NCBI GenBank assembly: GCA_052400685.1
Contig: JBQTGJ010000001.1
Source: CAZHHH01 sp052400685
GTDB taxonomy: Bacteria; Bacteroidota; Bacteroidia; Bacteroidales; Marinilabiliaceae
Direction: 5' to 3' (one strand)
DNA length: 64,000 nucleotides
A program made the position numbers and the translations under genes. Of the stretch, positions 62,168 to 64,000 are shown in pieces. The notes beneath the pieces are model-generated. The model was not told where the DNA came from. It ran no database searches and worked only from the letters and a program-made list of their open reading frames with translations. Numbering within the stretch: position 1 is the first letter of the stretch; every line of letters starts with the position of its first letter.

Positions 62168-64000
62168 ATGAAGAAATTAAAAGTAATCAGTTTTGGTCTT
62201 TTGGCAATTATGGTTGTTATACTGGCAACAGCAACAATTATAGAACAATTTAAAGGTACTTCTTTTGTAAGTAATCAAATTTACGGTTCCACATGGTTTG
62301 TTGTATTTTGGACAATTTTGGTAATATTCGCGTTGGCTTATTTATTCAAAATGAAATTACAACGTAACCCAATTGTTTTCTTTCTTCATATTGCCTTTCT
62401 TTTTATTCTTTTGGGCGCCTTTATTACATGGATTAGTGGTAAAAGCGGTAGTTTACACCTCCGTCAGGGAAAATCAAGTACTGGATATATTGAAAAGAAT
62501 GGCAACAAACACCAGCTTCCTTTTTCAATCGAGTTGAATAGTTTTAATGTCATTTACTATCCGGGGACTCAAACGCCTCAAGATTTTGAAAGTGAAATTA
62601 CCATAGCCGAAACCAATAGCAAGAAGTTTTCTGAAAAAGTGTCGATGAATAATATCGTGTCTTATAAAGGTTATCGTTTTTATCAGTCGGGGTACGATAA
62701 TGATGGTAAAGGAACACATTTGTCGGTTTCACACGACCCTGTTGGTATTGCTGTTACTTATGGTGGATATGTAATGTTATTGCTATCATATATTCTGTTT
62801 TTCTTCGGAAAAGAGAGCCGTTTTTGTCAACTTCTAAAGCATCCTCTACTGAAAAATGCTACACTTGTTGCATTGTTCCTATTTTGTTCAGACGGTGTTC
62901 AAGCTGCAATCAGGCCTTCTAAACCCAAAGTATTGCCTGAAAGTGTAGCGGCTGAATTTTGTAATTTGTACGTTTATTATAATGGTAGAATTTGTCCGCT
63001 TCAAGCATTAGCTAATGATTTCACATTGAAATTGTATGGAAGATCATCGTTTAAAGATTATACCTCAGAGCAAGTTTTTACCGGTTGGTTGTTTTATTAT
63101 TCAAGTTGGAAGAAACAGGATTTCATCAAAATTCGCAGCAAGGAAGTCAGGAGCATTTTAAGTGTTGATGGGAAATATGCGTCGTTCGATGATTTTATCA
63201 ATAATGAGAATGACTATAAATTGGAGTCTGAATTACTCAAAATGTATGAGGGTAAAATAATTGCCGATCAAAAAGGGGTTAAAGAAGCTGATGAGAAATT
63301 CAATATCATCAGTATGTTATATGCTGGCGAACTAACCAAAATATTTCCTTATGCAACTTCGGCTCAATCATTAAATTGGTATGCTACCAATAGTCAATTG
63401 CCTCAAGAAATGGACGAAACTCGCTATATTTTCATTCGGCGTTCGATGGACTATATCCGGGAAATGGTAATGAAAAAGGATTTCGAAAATTTAATTGCAT
63501 TGGTTCATAAACTTAAAGAATATCAGACTAAAGAAGCAGGGGATTTATTGCCGTCAGACACAGTGTATATATCCGAAAATATTTATAACAAAATGGATTA
63601 TACTAAATATTTGGCAATGTTTCTAGTTTTCATTGGCATATTTGGTTTTGTTTATTTTATTCGCTGCTTAATAATTGCTAAATCTGCTTCGAAACGGATA
63701 ATTGTGATATTCAATTCAGTTATACTAATTAGTTTCATTTATCTCACAATTTTTATCACATTGCGGGGTATAGCTAGTCAGCACTTTCCGGCATCGAACG
63801 GATACGAAACAATGCAGCTTTTGGCGTGGGCATCGTTGTTGGCGTCGATATTCGTGCAAAAGAAATTCCGAATGGTTTTGACTTTTGGTTTATTGTTAGG
63901 AGGTTTAGCTCTTATGGTATCGATGATGGGACGCAGTAATCCGCAAATAACTCATTTAATACCGGTGTTATCGTCTCCGCTCTTAAGCATACATGTAATG
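62168..64000 (+). CDS. CcsBA-type cytochrome c biogenesis protein (cut by window end)
   Basis: The frame starts at ATG 62168 and is open to the window end (611 codons). The N-terminal ~250 residues match ResB/CcsB: paired membrane helices, YGSTWFVVFWTILVIFALAY, a periplasmic part and SYKGYRFYQSGYD. A further helix at ~540 begins the CcsA part with ASNGYETMQLLAWAS. Fused CcsBA proteins export heme and attach it to CxxCH motifs. The position directly after a di-heme cytochrome fits. The C-terminal tryptophan-rich region lies beyond the window. Confidence 0.87.
   Translation, partial: MKKLKVISFGLLAIMVVILATATIIEQFKGTSFVSNQIYGSTWFVVFWTILVIFALAYLFKMKLQRNPIVFFLHIAFLFILLGAFITWISGKSGSLHLRQGKSSTGYIEKNGNKHQLPFSIELNSFNVIYYPGTQTPQDFESEITIAETNSKKFSEKVSMNNIVSYKGYRFYQSGYDNDGKGTHLSVSHDPVGIAVTYGGYVMLLLSYILFFFGKESRFCQLLKHPLLKNATLVALFLFCSDGVQAAIRPSKPKVLPESVAAEFCNLYVYYNGRICPLQALANDFTLKLYGRSSFKDYTSEQVFTGWLFYYSSWKKQDFIKIRSKEVRSILSVDGKYASFDDFINNENDYKLESELLKMYEGKIIADQKGVKEADEKFNIISMLYAGELTKIFPYATSAQSLNWYATNSQLPQEMDETRYIFIRRSMDYIREMVMKKDFENLIALVHKLKEYQTKEAGDLLPSDTVYISENIYNKMDYTKYLAMFLVFIGIFGFVYFIRCLIIAKSASKRIIVIFNSVILISFIYLTIFITLRGIASQHFPASNGYETMQLLAWASLLASIFVQKKFRMVLTFGLLLGGLALMVSMMGRSNPQITHLIPVLSSPLLSIHVM

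Overview
The window looks like chromosomal DNA of an AT-rich Bacteroidota bacterium, most likely an environmental Bacteroidia. The evidence is the gene families (SPII lipoproteins with short acidic tails, LytTR two-component pair, LemA/DUF3137, imelysin with di-heme oxidoreductase and CcsBA, POT transporter), the TAnnTTTG-type -7 promoter boxes, and an IS66-type insertion sequence. No rRNA, tRNA or CRISPR array was seen.

The left half (about 1-30.7 kb) is best explained as an integron-type gene-cassette array. Several genes or gene groups lie between a GTTRRRY-like core and a downstream RYYYAA(C/T)-like core that is its reverse complement: GTTAGGCAAC...GTTGCCTAAT, GTTAGCCCA...TGGGCTAAT, GTTGGCAAC...GTTGCCAAC, GTTAGCACCC...GGGTGCTA(AC), GTTGTATGC...GCATACAAT, ATTGTGCTTA...TAAGCACAAT. 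All cassette genes are on the + strand, so any integrase gene would lie left of the window; none is present here. Cargo: dGTPase-like HD hydrolase; DUF262-HNH nuclease; small membrane protein; three paralogous lipoproteins; AbiEi/AbiEii toxin-antitoxin fused by deletion to an HsdM stump; AraC regulator, C1 peptidase and esterase; GFA-like protein; PLP dehydratase; and DarT/DarG. Two ORF-less group IIC introns sit on the bottom strand at the same position of two different attC sites, and a third 3' remnant follows DarG. Several attC regions are about 330-bp composites with a dispersed repeat.

Between the cassettes (17.5-26.8 kb) is a six-gene anti-invader operon with overlapping genes: Vsr, C5-cytosine methyltransferase, MORC/MutL-type ATPase, Z1 helicase-like ATPase, PD-(D/E)XK protein and AIPR protein. 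It is followed by a GxxExxY protein and a lipoprotein.

From 31 to 47 kb there is a strict 21-bp tandem repeat, an unknown helical protein, and a set of envelope genes (amidase, lipoprotein, two coiled-coil membrane proteins, SGNH esterase, transglutaminase-like lipoprotein). Some of these are preceded by long palindromic elements with a variable but self-complementary inner stem and a constant CACACAG-type loop; this is the most novel-looking non-coding signal. A TPR histidine kinase/LytTR regulator pair, an AIM24-like protein, an MFS exporter, a truncated OmpA domain and an exported-protein operon follow.

The right part (47-64 kb) is ordinary chromosome: LemA/DUF3137, an SDR and an AraC regulator, a membrane protein with a duplicated fragment nearby, an ArsR-permease metal operon with two matching operators, a POT peptide transporter, and an operon of porin, imelysin, di-heme cytochrome and CcsBA (cut by the window end). 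Small MITE-like elements with AATT flanks are scattered throughout.
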